Of a stretch of DNA of 45,231 nt, positions 14,345 to 22,934 are shown piece by piece; within the stretch, counting starts at the first letter, position 1; the number at the start of each line of letters is the position of its first letter. The stretch spans positions 1 through 45,231 of the forward strand of contig JALELB010000049.1 in NCBI GenBank assembly GCA_022768805.1, read 5' to 3'. The DNA comes from Ruminococcus sp. (GTDB lineage Bacteria > Bacillota > Clostridia > Oscillospirales > Ruminococcaceae). The translations under genes were made by a program, and so were the position numbers. A model generated the notes under the pieces. That model saw only the letters and a program-made list of their open reading frames with translations. It was not told the DNA's origin and did no database searches.

Positions 14345-17065
14345 TCAGGGATTGATCCGCACACTCTTGCGGCCACCCTGGGTGGAGACGCTGCCGCAGC
14401 GGGTGCCCACGTCGATAACGCTGGCCGCCAGCATGGTCATATCCAGCTCCGCATCCTTCAGCAGAATGGAGCCTGCCCCCTTGGGGTCTCCGATGCCGGC
14501 AATCTCCGACCCTTCGCAGTTCAGGGCAATATTGGCGTTGTCCACCACCGTGTTGATGGTGCCGTCGATGGTGCCGATGGCGGAGCAGAACCGGGCGTTG
14601 ATGGCCATGCTCACGGAGGAATCCCGGATGTCGATGGTGCCGGTACCCTTTTCCAGGGTACCGATGCCCACGGATTTGTTGCCGGTTCCCCGGAAATCCA
14701 CCCGGGCATTCACGGCAATATCCACGCTGCCCTTAAAGGAACCGATGCCCACGGAGCTTGCCGCATCCGCCGTCAGCGCCAGCTCACAGTCGGACACCTC
14801 CACCCGGGCATTGCCCTCCCGGCTGCCCACACAAATGCCGGCAATGCCGGAGGTGGTAACGCTGATTCCCCCGGACAGCAGCCGGATCCGGGCGCCGGAG
14901 TCGTTAAGCCCGCCGCCGATACCCACGCACTGCTCCCCGTTGGTGTTGAGACACACCTTTCCCCCGGTGGCAAGGGTAATGTTTCCATAGGCGTGCTCCA
15001 TATCATTGCCGATGCCGAAGCTGTTGGCCCGGTCCGTGCTGACGGTCAGATCCCCGTCCCCCACAATGGTAATGGAGGAGCCCTCCGGCACGCAGATGCC
15101 CATATGCTCCAGACGGTTGACCCCCTCCAGCACCAGGGTCAGGCTGCACATGTCTCCCAGCTGGATGCAGGGACTCCCCACGCCCCGCAGGTTCACATCC
15201 CGCAGGGTCAGGGTGCAGTCCAGCCCGTCCTCCAGCTTCAGCACCATATTGGAGGTATGGGCAGCCTCCCCCACGATGGTGAGGCACTGCTCCCGGATGA
15301 GAATATCCGTGTAATGCTCCAGGGCAAGCCGGATAAGATCCACGCTTTCGTCACTTTTGGCGGTATAGCTGCGGCTGGCAAAGATGCGGTTTTCCAGATT
15401 AAAGCTGATGATCTCGTTCTGGACGGTTTTGGAAATCTGCCGCACCAACACCGGCTTGGGCCGGGAGGTGTAGAACCCCTGGATAAGATCCGCCCCCAGC
15501 TGGATTACCGTCCGCAGCTCCTGCCGGGTCTCCACGCATTCCGCAATGACGGAAATGCCGTTTTCGTGGGCAAAGCTGATAATATCCGACACAAGGCGCC
15601 GCTTTTTGGCGTCGTTTTCAATGCCGCTGATGAGGGCACGGTCAATCTTCACATAATCCGGCATCATCATCAGCAGCCCGGAGGTGTTGGAGTAGCCTGC
15701 CCCGTAGTCGTCAATGGCGAAGCTGCAGCCCAGGGTGGTGCACCGTGCCTTGAGGGTATCCACCAGGTCGCTGTTCACATCGCTCTGCTCCGTCACTTCA
15801 ATGACGATATTTTCTAAAAGCTCCCCATAGGTGGTCTGGAGCAGGTCAAAGTCCGTTTCCGTGAGAAGATGATCGGAAATGGCGTTGATGAACAGCTTTT
15901 TGTCCGCAAGAGCCTCCTGGTGCTCGCTGAAAACCTGCATGGCGTTGAACATGGTGGCATGCTCCACCGCATACAGCCGCTTGTTCTGCTCCGCAATCCG
16001 GAGAATCTGGGTGGCGGTGAGGGGCAGCTCCCCTGCCCGCATGAGAATTTCAAAGGCAAAAATCTCTCCGGTCTTGGCGCTGACAATGGGCTGAAAATGA
16101 TAGGTAAAGGCATTTTCGCTGACCAGCCGGCGGAACAGCTGCAGCTCCCGGAACTGGGTCTTGTCCGCCTCGTACCGGGTCTTGTTGAAGGCGCAGATGT
16201 CCTTCCGCTCGTTGATGGCCTCAAACACGGAGAAGTTGGCGTGGTTGATGAGGGTATCCAGATCATAGCTGCCGGCGGTGCGGACCGAGTACCCCAGGCT
16301 GATGGTCAGGGCGTTGCTGGCGTCAATCTTCAGCACCTCGCCGAAATCATCGGTAATGACGCAGCCGGAAATCGCCTCCCGCATGCGCTGGAAGATGGTT
16401 CCCACCTGCTCGGCGGCGCTTCCCCCCACATAGACCATGAATTCCTTATAGGAGCGCATGCCGATGATGACCTGGGGAGAGGAAAAGCTCCGCAGCGCCT
16501 GGCTGATGGCAATTACACACCGGTCATTCTGGCTGTAGCCGTACTGCTGGGCAATCTGCTCGATGCCGTTGACGTGCAGAATGGCAAAATAGCCCGCTCC
16601 CGGATAGCTGCGCATACACTGCTCCGTGTGGCGGATAAAGGCGCTCCGGTGGTACAGGTGGGTCAGGGCGTCGTATTCCCCCGCATCCTGGAACACCGGA
16701 CAAAAGGCGTCGTTGTAGTGAGTAATATCCTGAACAAAGCCCATCCAGCTCTGGGCGTCCCGCTCCACAAAGCTCAGCCGCAGCTGGAGCTGCTCCTCCC
16801 CAAGGCTGTACTGATAGACCTGGTTCTGCCGGGCAACCGGATTCCGGGTAATGTCCTGCATCACCTGGGTGAACTGGTCGTGGGACAAAAGCCCGTTGGG
16901 ATGTTCCTTCTTGATATGCAGGATCCGGAAGGTATTGTCATCCAGATAAGCCTCCCGGGTGGTGTGGATGTATAAAAAAGCGCCCATATAGGGAAACAGC
17001 TTCTGAAAGATTTCCCAGTCATGATCCGTGGGACTGGCAGCGTGTTCGGAAAGGTTGAAAATCAT
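14345..17065 (-). CDS. PAS / degenerate GGDEF / EAL protein fused to a repetitive beta-solenoid-like domain
   Basis: Predicted cytoplasmic protein of 906 residues without a signal peptide or TM helices. Residues 1-125 look like a PAS fold (from FLYIHTTREAY to FVQDITHYND). Residues about 130-268 are GGDEF-like but lack the active GG(D/E)EF motif (GMRSYKEFMVYV). Residues about 320-550 form an EAL phosphodiesterase domain with most catalytic motifs: FEILMRAG (for EAL), TEQSD, DDYGAGYSN, KIDRALI, AECVET, IQGFYTSRP; it should hydrolyse cyclic di-GMP to pGpG. Residues about 594-906 are repeats of roughly 28 residues with a recurrent (S/C)VGIG-type turn, at G686, G717, G747, G775, G802, G831, G859 and G887, as in right-handed beta-helices of secreted Clostridia surface proteins. 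The start at 17065 follows GAGGTG; upstream codons overlap the promoter. The fusion is the striking feature; the solenoid ligand is unknown. Confidence 0.88.
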   Translation of the reverse strand: MIFNLSEHAASPTDHDWEIFQKLFPYMGAFLYIHTTREAYLDDNTFRILHIKKEHPNGLLSHDQFTQVMQDITRNPVARQNQVYQYSLGEEQLQLRLSFVERDAQSWMGFVQDITHYNDAFCPVFQDAGEYDALTHLYHRSAFIRHTEQCMRSYPGAGYFAILHVNGIEQIAQQYGYSQNDRCVIAISQALRSFSSPQVIIGMRSYKEFMVYVGGSAAEQVGTIFQRMREAISGCVITDDFGEVLKIDASNALTISLGYSVRTAGSYDLDTLINHANFSVFEAINERKDICAFNKTRYEADKTQFRELQLFRRLVSENAFTYHFQPIVSAKTGEIFAFEILMRAGELPLTATQILRIAEQNKRLYAVEHATMFNAMQVFSEHQEALADKKLFINAISDHLLTETDFDLLQTTYGELLENIVIEVTEQSDVNSDLVDTLKARCTTLGCSFAIDDYGAGYSNTSGLLMMMPDYVKIDRALISGIENDAKKRRLVSDIISFAHENGISVIAECVETRQELRTVIQLGADLIQGFYTSRPKPVLVRQISKTVQNEIISFNLENRIFASRSYTAKSDESVDLIRLALEHYTDILIREQCLTIVGEAAHTSNMVLKLEDGLDCTLTLRDVNLRGVGSPCIQLGDMCSLTLVLEGVNRLEHMGICVPEGSSITIVGDGDLTVSTDRANSFGIGNDMEHAYGNITLATGGKVCLNTNGEQCVGIGGGLNDSGARIRLLSGGISVTTSGIAGICVGSREGNARVEVSDCELALTADAASSVGIGSFKGSVDIAVNARVDFRGTGNKSVGIGTLEKGTGTIDIRDSSVSMAINARFCSAIGTIDGTINTVVDNANIALNCEGSEIAGIGDPKGAGSILLKDAELDMTMLAASVIDVGTRCGSVSTQGGRKSVRINP

Positions 17066-17105
17066 GGCGCACCTCGTTTCTGCATGGGCATGCGATATTT
17101 CACTT

Positions 17106-17134
17106 ATTATACTACGACCCGGCGGATTTGTCAA
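17106..17134 (-). promoter_or_regulatory. Consensus promoter of the EAL/solenoid gene
   Basis: Minus strand: TTGACA (17129-17134), 17 bases, TATAAT (17106-17111). This is a perfect match to the sigma-A consensus, with a leader of about 35 bases. Confidence 0.9.
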
Positions 17135-17216
17135 TGCTCCCAGTTTTCATGGATTCTTCCGGCAGAATTCAGACAAGGCGCACAAATCCAGCCGGGAAAT
17201 TCATATAGTTTGTACA

Positions 17217-17246
17217 TGGACAGCCTCCGCAGCCCCATGCTATAAT
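17217..17246 (+). promoter_or_regulatory. Promoter of the GH5 gene
   Basis: TGGACA (17217-17222), 18-base spacer, TATAAT (17241-17246). The leader before the ATG at 17283 is about 30 bases. Confidence 0.7.
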
Positions 17247-17282
17247 GAGCTGACTGCAAACAGAAGGAACGGAGTGTTGGAG

Positions 17283-18335
17283 ATGAAGGAACAGAACAGG
17301 CCCTGTACCGGCGAGGAAATGGCGGCACGGATGCACATCGGCTGGAATCTGGGCAACAGCCTGGACTGCTTTGCCCCGGGCAAGGGGCTGGAGGCGGAAA
17401 CCGCCTGGTTCAACCCGCCGGTGACCCGCCGGGTGCTGGAAACCGTAACGGAGGCGGGCTTTGACGTGCTGCGCATCCCCGTGACCTGGGCGGGGCATTT
17501 CGGCAAGGGGCCGGAGTACCGGCTGGACGAGGCATGGCTCTGCCGGGTGGAGGAGATTATCAGCTGGGGGCTGGAGCTGGGCGCCTATGTGATTGTCAAC
17601 CTGCACCACGACGGCTCCGCCATGAACGATCCCCATACCTGGCTGGTGCCGGATGGGGCGCACATCGAAAGCGTGCTGCCGGTTTTCACCGCCCTGTGGA
17701 CCCAGCTGGCGGCCCGGTTCGGCGGATACGGGGAAAAGCTCATCTTCGAGTCCATGAACGAGCCCCACTGCGGAAATGACTGGGTGGGAAATCCGGAGCG
17801 GTATGCTGCGGTAAACCGGCTTAACGAAGCCTTTGTCCGGATTATCCGTTCCTCCGGAGAGCAAAACCGCACCCGGAAGCTGCTGCTGCCCACCTATGCG
17901 GCGTCCCCCAAGGAGGCCGCCATTAAGGGGCTGGTGCTGCCGGAGGATCCGTACCTGATGGCCTCGGTACACGCCTACACCCCCACGGAATTCTGCTTCC
18001 CCTCCCGGGAGGTGAACTGGGCGGAGCCCCGGATCCGGTGGGGCAGCCCGGCGGACCGCACCCAGCTGACGGAGCAGCTTGATCGGCTGGAGAACCGGTT
18101 TGTACGCCGGGGAATTCCCCTGCTGATCGGGGAATTTGCCGCCGTGTGCAAGCCCGACGATGCACAGCGGCTGGCCTGGGCGGAATACTACGTCCGGGAG
18201 GCTGCACGCCGGGGAATCCGGTGCCTGTGGTGGGATACCTGCACCGGAAAGGAAAGCATGGGGCTGCTGGATCGGCACAGCTGCCGCTGGCTGTATCCGG
18301 AGCTGGTACAGACCCTGATCCGGGCAGCATACTGA
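17283..18335 (+). CDS. GH5-family glycoside hydrolase, apparently intracellular
   Basis: Single-domain enzyme of 350 residues of the GH5 family (endoglucanases and relatives). Motifs in order: HIGWNLGNSLDCF (barrel start), FDVLRIPVTW, VIVNLHHDG, acid/base Glu160 in FESMNEPH, SVHAYTP, nucleophile Glu284 in LLIGEFAAV, and CLWWDTC. Unlike the xylanase at 1-2177 there is no signal peptide, binding module or dockerin, so it probably acts in the cytoplasm on imported oligosaccharides. The start at 17283 is preceded by GGAACGGAG. The frame stays open upstream to 17028, but that stretch overlaps the divergent promoter and 5' end of the EAL gene and encodes no leader peptide. Monocistronic, with its own promoter and terminator. 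The exact substrate (beta-glucan, xyloglucan or mannan) cannot be told. Confidence 0.9.
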   Translation: MKEQNRPCTGEEMAARMHIGWNLGNSLDCFAPGKGLEAETAWFNPPVTRRVLETVTEAGFDVLRIPVTWAGHFGKGPEYRLDEAWLCRVEEIISWGLELGAYVIVNLHHDGSAMNDPHTWLVPDGAHIESVLPVFTALWTQLAARFGGYGEKLIFESMNEPHCGNDWVGNPERYAAVNRLNEAFVRIIRSSGEQNRTRKLLLPTYAASPKEAAIKGLVLPEDPYLMASVHAYTPTEFCFPSREVNWAEPRIRWGSPADRTQLTEQLDRLENRFVRRGIPLLIGEFAAVCKPDDAQRLAWAEYYVREAARRGIRCLWWDTCTGKESMGLLDRHSCRWLYPELVQTLIRAAY

Positions 18336-18344
18336 ATAAGAAGC

Positions 18345-18375
18345 CGGTGCATGAACCCCATGCACCGTTCTTTTT
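18345..18375 (+). terminator. Terminator after the GH5 gene
   Basis: 8-bp stem CGGTGCAT (18345-18352) with ATGCACCG (18360-18367), 7-base loop, then TTCTTTTT. Confidence 0.9.
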
Positions 18376-18640
18376 ATGCTCCGGAAAGAAAAAGGACTAT
18401 GTACGCGGACACGCACATAGCCGGAAAACAAAGCAAACGATCAAATGGGGGGAATTGGGGATTTTTCAATCCATGAGTAAGTATAGGGCATAAGGCTTAA
18501 AATAATCTTAAAAACCATGAAGCGCAAAAAAATTGCCGTGCACTGCACGGCGAGGAGAAATCAGGGTTCAGAGGGGGGTGAGAGGGATGTTCACATCCAG
18601 CTGTATTATACCCCGGCTTCCTGAAAATAATCTGAAAAAA
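18376..18640. other. Intergenic region between convergent GH5 and CPBP genes
   Basis: No credible gene. It holds a CTATGT/ACATAG hairpin near 18397-18420, the probable CPBP terminator at 18526-18551, and a near-identical pair of A-rich segments, AAAATAATCTTAAAAA (18499-18514) and AAAATAATCTGAAAAA (18624-18639), 125 bases apart in the same orientation. Composition is clearly more AT-rich than the flanks. Confidence 0.5.
18526..18551 (-). terminator. Probable terminator of the CPBP gene
   Basis: Minus-strand inverted repeat GCCGTG/CACGGC around a 5-base loop (18535-18551), then AA and seven T (18526-18532). It lies about 90 bases past the CPBP stop codon. Confidence 0.65.
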
Positions 18641-19771
18641 TCAGCCGTTGTTCATCCCCATATACAGCAGGGCAGCGCCGATGTGGATAAGGGCGGTGAG
18701 CACCAGGGGCCAGGCGCCGATGGCAATCCTGCCGCAGCGCAGGCTCTGCCGGGGGGTATTGTCCGGCAGCCGCTCCATAATCAGGGTGTAAATAAACAGT
18801 ACCGCCCCGCCCACCAGGATGATGACGGCGGTAAGGCCGGAAAACATATTGGCAAGCTCCTCGTTATAGCTGTCCAGCAGGGAGCAGAGCATGCTGTAGG
18901 AGTTGATGGTGAAATGCACCAGGATGCAGGGGATGATGGAGTCATGCTTGGTGGCGATGTAGCCCAGCAGAACGCCCACCAGGAAGGTGAGGATGCCCTG
19001 GGCGATGTTTTCGTGGGCAAGGGAAAAGAACAGAGCGCTCATAAAAATGCCGAACCGCTGGCTCACCCGGGACATCACCTTGAGGAAAAAGCCCCGGTAT
19101 AAAAGCTCCTCAGTAATGGGCGCCACCAGGCAGGTGCTGAGCACCATGGCGGCAAGCTGCAGCTTGCTTCCGGACAGGCTGAAGTCCGGGGTATAGGTGC
19201 CGTAGCCCCCCTTCACCAGCAGATCGTCCACAAAGGTGGCAAGCAGGGCGGAAACCATCTGCAAAAACAGCCCCAGCCCCATATACCGGAGCATGGTGGG
19301 CACGGTGAGCTTCTTGGTCTGGAACAGGGAGCCCACGGGAATCTTCGCCCATTTGCACCCCAGCAGGAAGATTCCCGTATTGCACAGCAGGAACACAAAG
19401 GCGTTCAGTGCCATGGACAGGGAGGAATTGCTGATGTAATTGCTGACGATGGTGTCATAATTGTCCGGCAGTGCGCCGGCGCTCCGCCTGTCCGCCACGG
19501 ACAGCACCAGGGGGAAGACGGCGTATAAGACGGTGGCAATAATGTTGGTTGCCACCAGGTGCAGCAGCAGCATACCGCCCCCCAGATTATAGAACCGGCG
19601 GATGTTGTGCTGCTCCAGCTTGGCGGGCAGCACCGGCATAGTATACCCCGGAGCGGTCACGGGAGGGAGAATATCGGAGTAATCCAGGTTATAGTCCCGG
19701 TTCTCCGTGGGATTGTCAAAGGGGTTCCGGGGGTCGATGGTTCCGGCGGTTTCGGTTTGTTGTTCCTGCAT
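18641..19771 (-). CDS. CPBP (CAAX protease / bacteriocin-processing) family membrane protein
   Basis: Membrane protein of 376 residues with about eight hydrophobic segments. The polar N-terminal 75 residues (MQEQQTETAG...) are cytoplasmic-looking. The CPBP/Abi glutamic intramembrane protease motifs are intact: EELLYRGFF (EExxxR), FSLAHEN (FxxxH) and HFTINSYSM (HxxxN). Known relatives process prenylated proteins or peptides or give bacteriocin immunity; no substrate is evident here. The start at 19771 follows CGGAGGC; 10 upstream codons are rejected. It has its own promoter just after the spoIVA terminator and is not part of the sporulation operon. Confidence 0.88.
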   Translation of the reverse strand: MQEQQTETAGTIDPRNPFDNPTENRDYNLDYSDILPPVTAPGYTMPVLPAKLEQHNIRRFYNLGGGMLLLHLVATNIIATVLYAVFPLVLSVADRRSAGALPDNYDTIVSNYISNSSLSMALNAFVFLLCNTGIFLLGCKWAKIPVGSLFQTKKLTVPTMLRYMGLGLFLQMVSALLATFVDDLLVKGGYGTYTPDFSLSGSKLQLAAMVLSTCLVAPITEELLYRGFFLKVMSRVSQRFGIFMSALFFSLAHENIAQGILTFLVGVLLGYIATKHDSIIPCILVHFTINSYSMLCSLLDSYNEELANMFSGLTAVIILVGGAVLFIYTLIMERLPDNTPRQSLRCGRIAIGAWPLVLTALIHIGAALLYMGMNNG

Positions 19772-19840
19772 AATAGCCTCCGTGAAATGTAATGGCAGCA
19801 CCGCACGGAAATCACGCGCCGCTGCCCTGTCTTACTTAGT

Positions 19841-19869
19841 AGTATATACCCTTTTTCGGCATTCGTCAA
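19841..19869 (-). promoter_or_regulatory. Promoter of the CPBP gene
   Basis: Minus strand: TTGACG (19864-19869), 17 bases, TATACT (19841-19846), leader about 65 bases. Confidence 0.8.
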
Positions 19870-19879
19870 GGCGTGGCGC

Positions 19880-19909
19880 AAAAAAGCCGGACAGCTTTCC
19901 GCTGTCCGG
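19880..19909 (-). terminator. Terminator after spoIVA
   Basis: Minus-strand 9-bp stem CCGGACAGC (19901-19909) with GCTGTCCGG (19887-19895), 5-base loop, C and six T. It lies within 7 bases of the spoIVA stop. Confidence 0.9.
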
Positions 19910-19915
19910 TCAGGG

Positions 19916-21388
19916 TCAGAGTATAAAGCAGATGAGTCCGCCGCAGCCCTCGTTTATGACCCGCTCCAGGGTCTCCTGCAGCTTCATCCGGGCCTCCACC
20001 GGCATTTTGTACAGCTTGTTGTGGAGTCCCTCGTTCACCAGCTCGTGGAGGGATTTGCCGAAGATGTTGGATTCCCAGATCTTTGTGGGATTCTCCTCAA
20101 ACTCCTGCAGAAGATACTTGACCAGCTCCTCGCTCTGCTTTTCCGTGCCCACGATGGGGCTGACGGTGGTATTGATGTTCGCCCGCATAAGATGCAGGGA
20201 GGGGGCGGAGGCCTTGAGCCGCACCCCGTATTTGCCCCCCTGCCTGATGATCTGGGGCTCCTCCAGGGACAGCTCCGTAATATCCGGCATCACGATGCCG
20301 TAGCCGGTTGCCTCCACCTCAGAAAGGGCAGCCTCCAGCCGGCCGTATGCCTTCTTGATGCGGCTCAGCTCCAGCAGCACCGGCAGCAGATCACTTTCCG
20401 AGCCGATTTCCAGCCCGGTGGCCTCTCCCAGAATCTGATAGAACAGTCCCGGATCCAGGCTGACCGCCACGGTGACCGCACCGCAGCCCAGATCAATATC
20501 CCGGACCCGGGCGTCGGTGATCTGGGGGCAGCTGATGCTTCCGCACAGGCTCCTTGCGTCCCTGACGGTGACCAGCTCCGCTGCGGCAGAGCGGATGGCG
20601 CCGAATACGGATTCCCGGAGCCAGTGATCCGGGGCAAGCTCCGTGATCCAGCCGGGCATCTCCACCCGGATCTCCCTGACCGGAAAGGCGTAGAGAATCT
20701 GGGTGATGATGCTGCGGATGTCGGTTTCCGTCAGCTCCAGGCAGCTTACCGGAATGACCGGCGCCCCGTATGCCCGGCGCATCTCCTCGCACAGGGCAAG
20801 GGCCTCCTCCCCCTCCGGCTCCGTGCAGTTGAGAATCACCACAAAGGGCTTCCCCAGATCCTGCAGCTCCCGGATTACCCGCTGCTCGCACTCGGCGTAT
20901 TCGCTCCGGGGAATATCCGAAATGGAGCCGTCGGTGGTAACCACCAGCCCGATGGTGGAATGCTCGGAAATCACCTTCCGGGTGCCCACCTCCGCCGCCA
21001 TGCTGAAGGGCACCTCCTCCTCAAACCAGGGGGTTGCCACCATCCGGGGGGCTTCGTTCTCGATATACCCCAGGCTGCTGGGCACGATGTACCCCACACA
21101 GTCAATGAGCCGCACCCGGAGCCGTGCTCCCTCCTCCGGACTGATCTCCACCGCCTCCTCCGGAATGAACTTGGGCTCGGTGGTCATAATGGTCTTTCCG
21201 GCAGCGGACTGGGGCAGCTCATCCATGGCCCGCTCCCGCTTGAAGTCCCCCTCAATATTGGGAATCACCAGGGTTTCCATGAACCGCTTGATAAAGGTGG
21301 ATTTTCCGGTACGCACCGGTCCCACCACGCCGATGTAGATGTCGCCGCCGGTGCGCCCGGCGATGTCGCTGTAAATATCCTGTGCCAT
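19916..21388 (-). CDS. spoIVA: Stage IV sporulation protein A (spore coat basement ATPase)
   Basis: Protein of 490 residues, full length for SpoIVA, the ATP-driven polymerising protein that forms the platform for the spore coat around the forespore. The N-terminal P-loop is GPVRTGKS (residues 23-30); the switch-like IDCVGYIVPS and a GTPase-like NCTEP follow, as in the TRAFAC-derived SpoIVA ATPase. The C-terminus GGLICFIL resembles the hydrophobic membrane-targeting tail of the family. The start at 21388 follows AGGAGGT. sipL ends 4 bases upstream, so the two are cotranscribed, which matches the known SpoIVA-SipL interaction in Clostridioides difficile. Confidence 0.96.
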   Translation of the reverse strand: MAQDIYSDIAGRTGGDIYIGVVGPVRTGKSTFIKRFMETLVIPNIEGDFKRERAMDELPQSAAGKTIMTTEPKFIPEEAVEISPEEGARLRVRLIDCVGYIVPSSLGYIENEAPRMVATPWFEEEVPFSMAAEVGTRKVISEHSTIGLVVTTDGSISDIPRSEYAECEQRVIRELQDLGKPFVVILNCTEPEGEEALALCEEMRRAYGAPVIPVSCLELTETDIRSIITQILYAFPVREIRVEMPGWITELAPDHWLRESVFGAIRSAAAELVTVRDARSLCGSISCPQITDARVRDIDLGCGAVTVAVSLDPGLFYQILGEATGLEIGSESDLLPVLLELSRIKKAYGRLEAALSEVEATGYGIVMPDITELSLEEPQIIRQGGKYGVRLKASAPSLHLMRANINTTVSPIVGTEKQSEELVKYLLQEFEENPTKIWESNIFGKSLHELVNEGLHNKLYKMPVEARMKLQETLERVINEGCGGLICFIL

Positions 21389-21392
21389 TCGG

Positions 21393-22934
21393 TTACCTCC
21401 TGTCCGCCAAGGGAATGAGGAGCATGCCGTTTTCGGTCAGCCGCTCCTGGGTCAGATTGTTTTCCTCCACAATGGCCCCGATGGAGGTGCAGTACTTTTT
21501 CGCAATATCCCAGACCGCCTCGCCTGCGGTGCCGTAATACAGCAGCAGTGCGCAGCCGTCCTTGGGGGCGATGCGTTCCTCTTCGTTGATCTGCACCTCC
21601 GTCAGCAGGGGCATGGTCCGCTGCACCCGGGTATCCGCCAGAATCCGCAGCTCCGGCTGAAGCACCACCGTATCCGGCCCCGTCAGGGTATAGGAGCAGG
21701 CGGGAATCTGCACCTGTACCTGGGCGGCGGTGCAGTCCTCCGGGGCAGGCAGCATCCGGGTAAAGGGAAACTCCTGCTCCAGCATCACCGGAGCGGCGCC
21801 GTCACTCTGGGCAAGCACGCTGCAGGCCAGCATGCCGCTGACCTCGATGCTCCCGGCTTCCGGCAGCACCCGTGCCCCCATGTTCCGGGGGGTACACCAT
21901 ACGTCATAGACCCGGCGCAGCTCCCCCTCCTTGCTCACCAGGGTGCAGCGCTCCGCTCCGCTGTCGGATACGGGAGCGCCGCAGCCGGAAAGCCGCACGG
22001 GCGCTGTGGTATAGGTGCAGGGATGCCGGGTGGAAAAGGCGTCCGTCACCAGCTCCGTTACCGAGGTTCTCACCGCTGTGCACACCAGCCGGATGCTCAG
22101 CTCGCACTGGAAGCTCCGTGCCTCCCCGTCATTCTTCGCCGCCGGGGTGATCTCACAGTCTGCAAGCTCCGGCCGGACGGTACAGGAAAAGGTGTCGTCC
22201 ACCCCCTCCAGATCCACGATCTGGCTGTAGGGCAGGGTGAACTGCATGGACTCCATGCCCCCCTGGCAGCTGTACAGCAGCCGCACCACAGCGTCCCCCT
22301 TTGCCGCCAGCTTTCCGGCGATGATCCGGGTGTCCCCGCCCAGCAGCTGCACATCCGTCCGGAGCACCTGCAGCGCCGCCGGCTTTGCCTCCCCCAGCTC
22401 CGCCTGCTCGCTGAGGGTAAAGGTGCGCACCCCGTGGAGCCGCCGGGAGGTATAGGTCACCGGCTCCTTCCGGGTCTGGGCGCAGAGCCCGAAGATGTCC
22501 CCGATTACCTCCTGCTGGGTGACGCAGGTGGCACGGATCCGGATGGATACCGCCCCCCGCAGATCAATGCGCCGCTGATTCACCGCCCGGCAGTTCACAT
22601 AGTCCGGCTTTGCATTAAGCTCCGGGGCGATGCCCTCGCACTGTCTGCCCAGCTCCGCCGTTCTGGTGTAGCACAGCTTCTGGCGCACGCAGTGTACGTC
22701 GGCGCTGTCCTGGGCGCAGTACAGCACGCAGATTTCCACGCACAGTTCATAGGTCAGCACGCCCTCGCTGATCGTATAGCCGGTGATCCGGGGCTCCATC
22801 CGGGCCTGGATAATCCGGAAAATCTCCGGGAAGTAGTCCGGCAGAATATAATCAAGCTCCGTGCTCTGCTCCTGCACGCCGCTGTACAGCTCCTCGCAGA
22901 CCGAAATGACTTCCCTGTTCACCTTCAATTCCAT
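21393..22934 (-). CDS. sipL: SipL-like SPOCS (DUF3794) and LysM protein
   Basis: Protein of 513 residues. Most of it consists of SPOCS/DUF3794-type beta-rich units (e.g. QSTELDYILPDYFPEIFRI near the N-terminus, then two related regions). A C-terminal LysM domain (about 465-510) has GEAVWDIAKKYCTS and EENNLTQERL. This is the architecture of SipL, which binds SpoIVA and tethers the coat in C. difficile; LysM mediates the contact there. No signal peptide. The start at 22934 follows AAAGGAGGT; the upstream extension is rejected. It is directly upstream of spoIVA with a 4-base gap. No sigma-A promoter is visible, which fits use of a mother-cell sigma factor, but I could not identify a convincing sigma-E site. 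Confidence 0.9.
   Translation of the reverse strand: MELKVNREVISVCEELYSGVQEQSTELDYILPDYFPEIFRIIQARMEPRITGYTISEGVLTYELCVEICVLYCAQDSADVHCVRQKLCYTRTAELGRQCEGIAPELNAKPDYVNCRAVNQRRIDLRGAVSIRIRATCVTQQEVIGDIFGLCAQTRKEPVTYTSRRLHGVRTFTLSEQAELGEAKPAALQVLRTDVQLLGGDTRIIAGKLAAKGDAVVRLLYSCQGGMESMQFTLPYSQIVDLEGVDDTFSCTVRPELADCEITPAAKNDGEARSFQCELSIRLVCTAVRTSVTELVTDAFSTRHPCTYTTAPVRLSGCGAPVSDSGAERCTLVSKEGELRRVYDVWCTPRNMGARVLPEAGSIEVSGMLACSVLAQSDGAAPVMLEQEFPFTRMLPAPEDCTAAQVQVQIPACSYTLTGPDTVVLQPELRILADTRVQRTMPLLTEVQINEEERIAPKDGCALLLYYGTAGEAVWDIAKKYCTSIGAIVEENNLTQERLTENGMLLIPLADRR

Noticed and set aside
18533-19102. Plus-strand frame with a good-looking ribosome site at about 18570-18590
   Set aside because: It runs antisense through the CPBP gene, whose protease motifs are intact; the purine-rich stretch is incidental.
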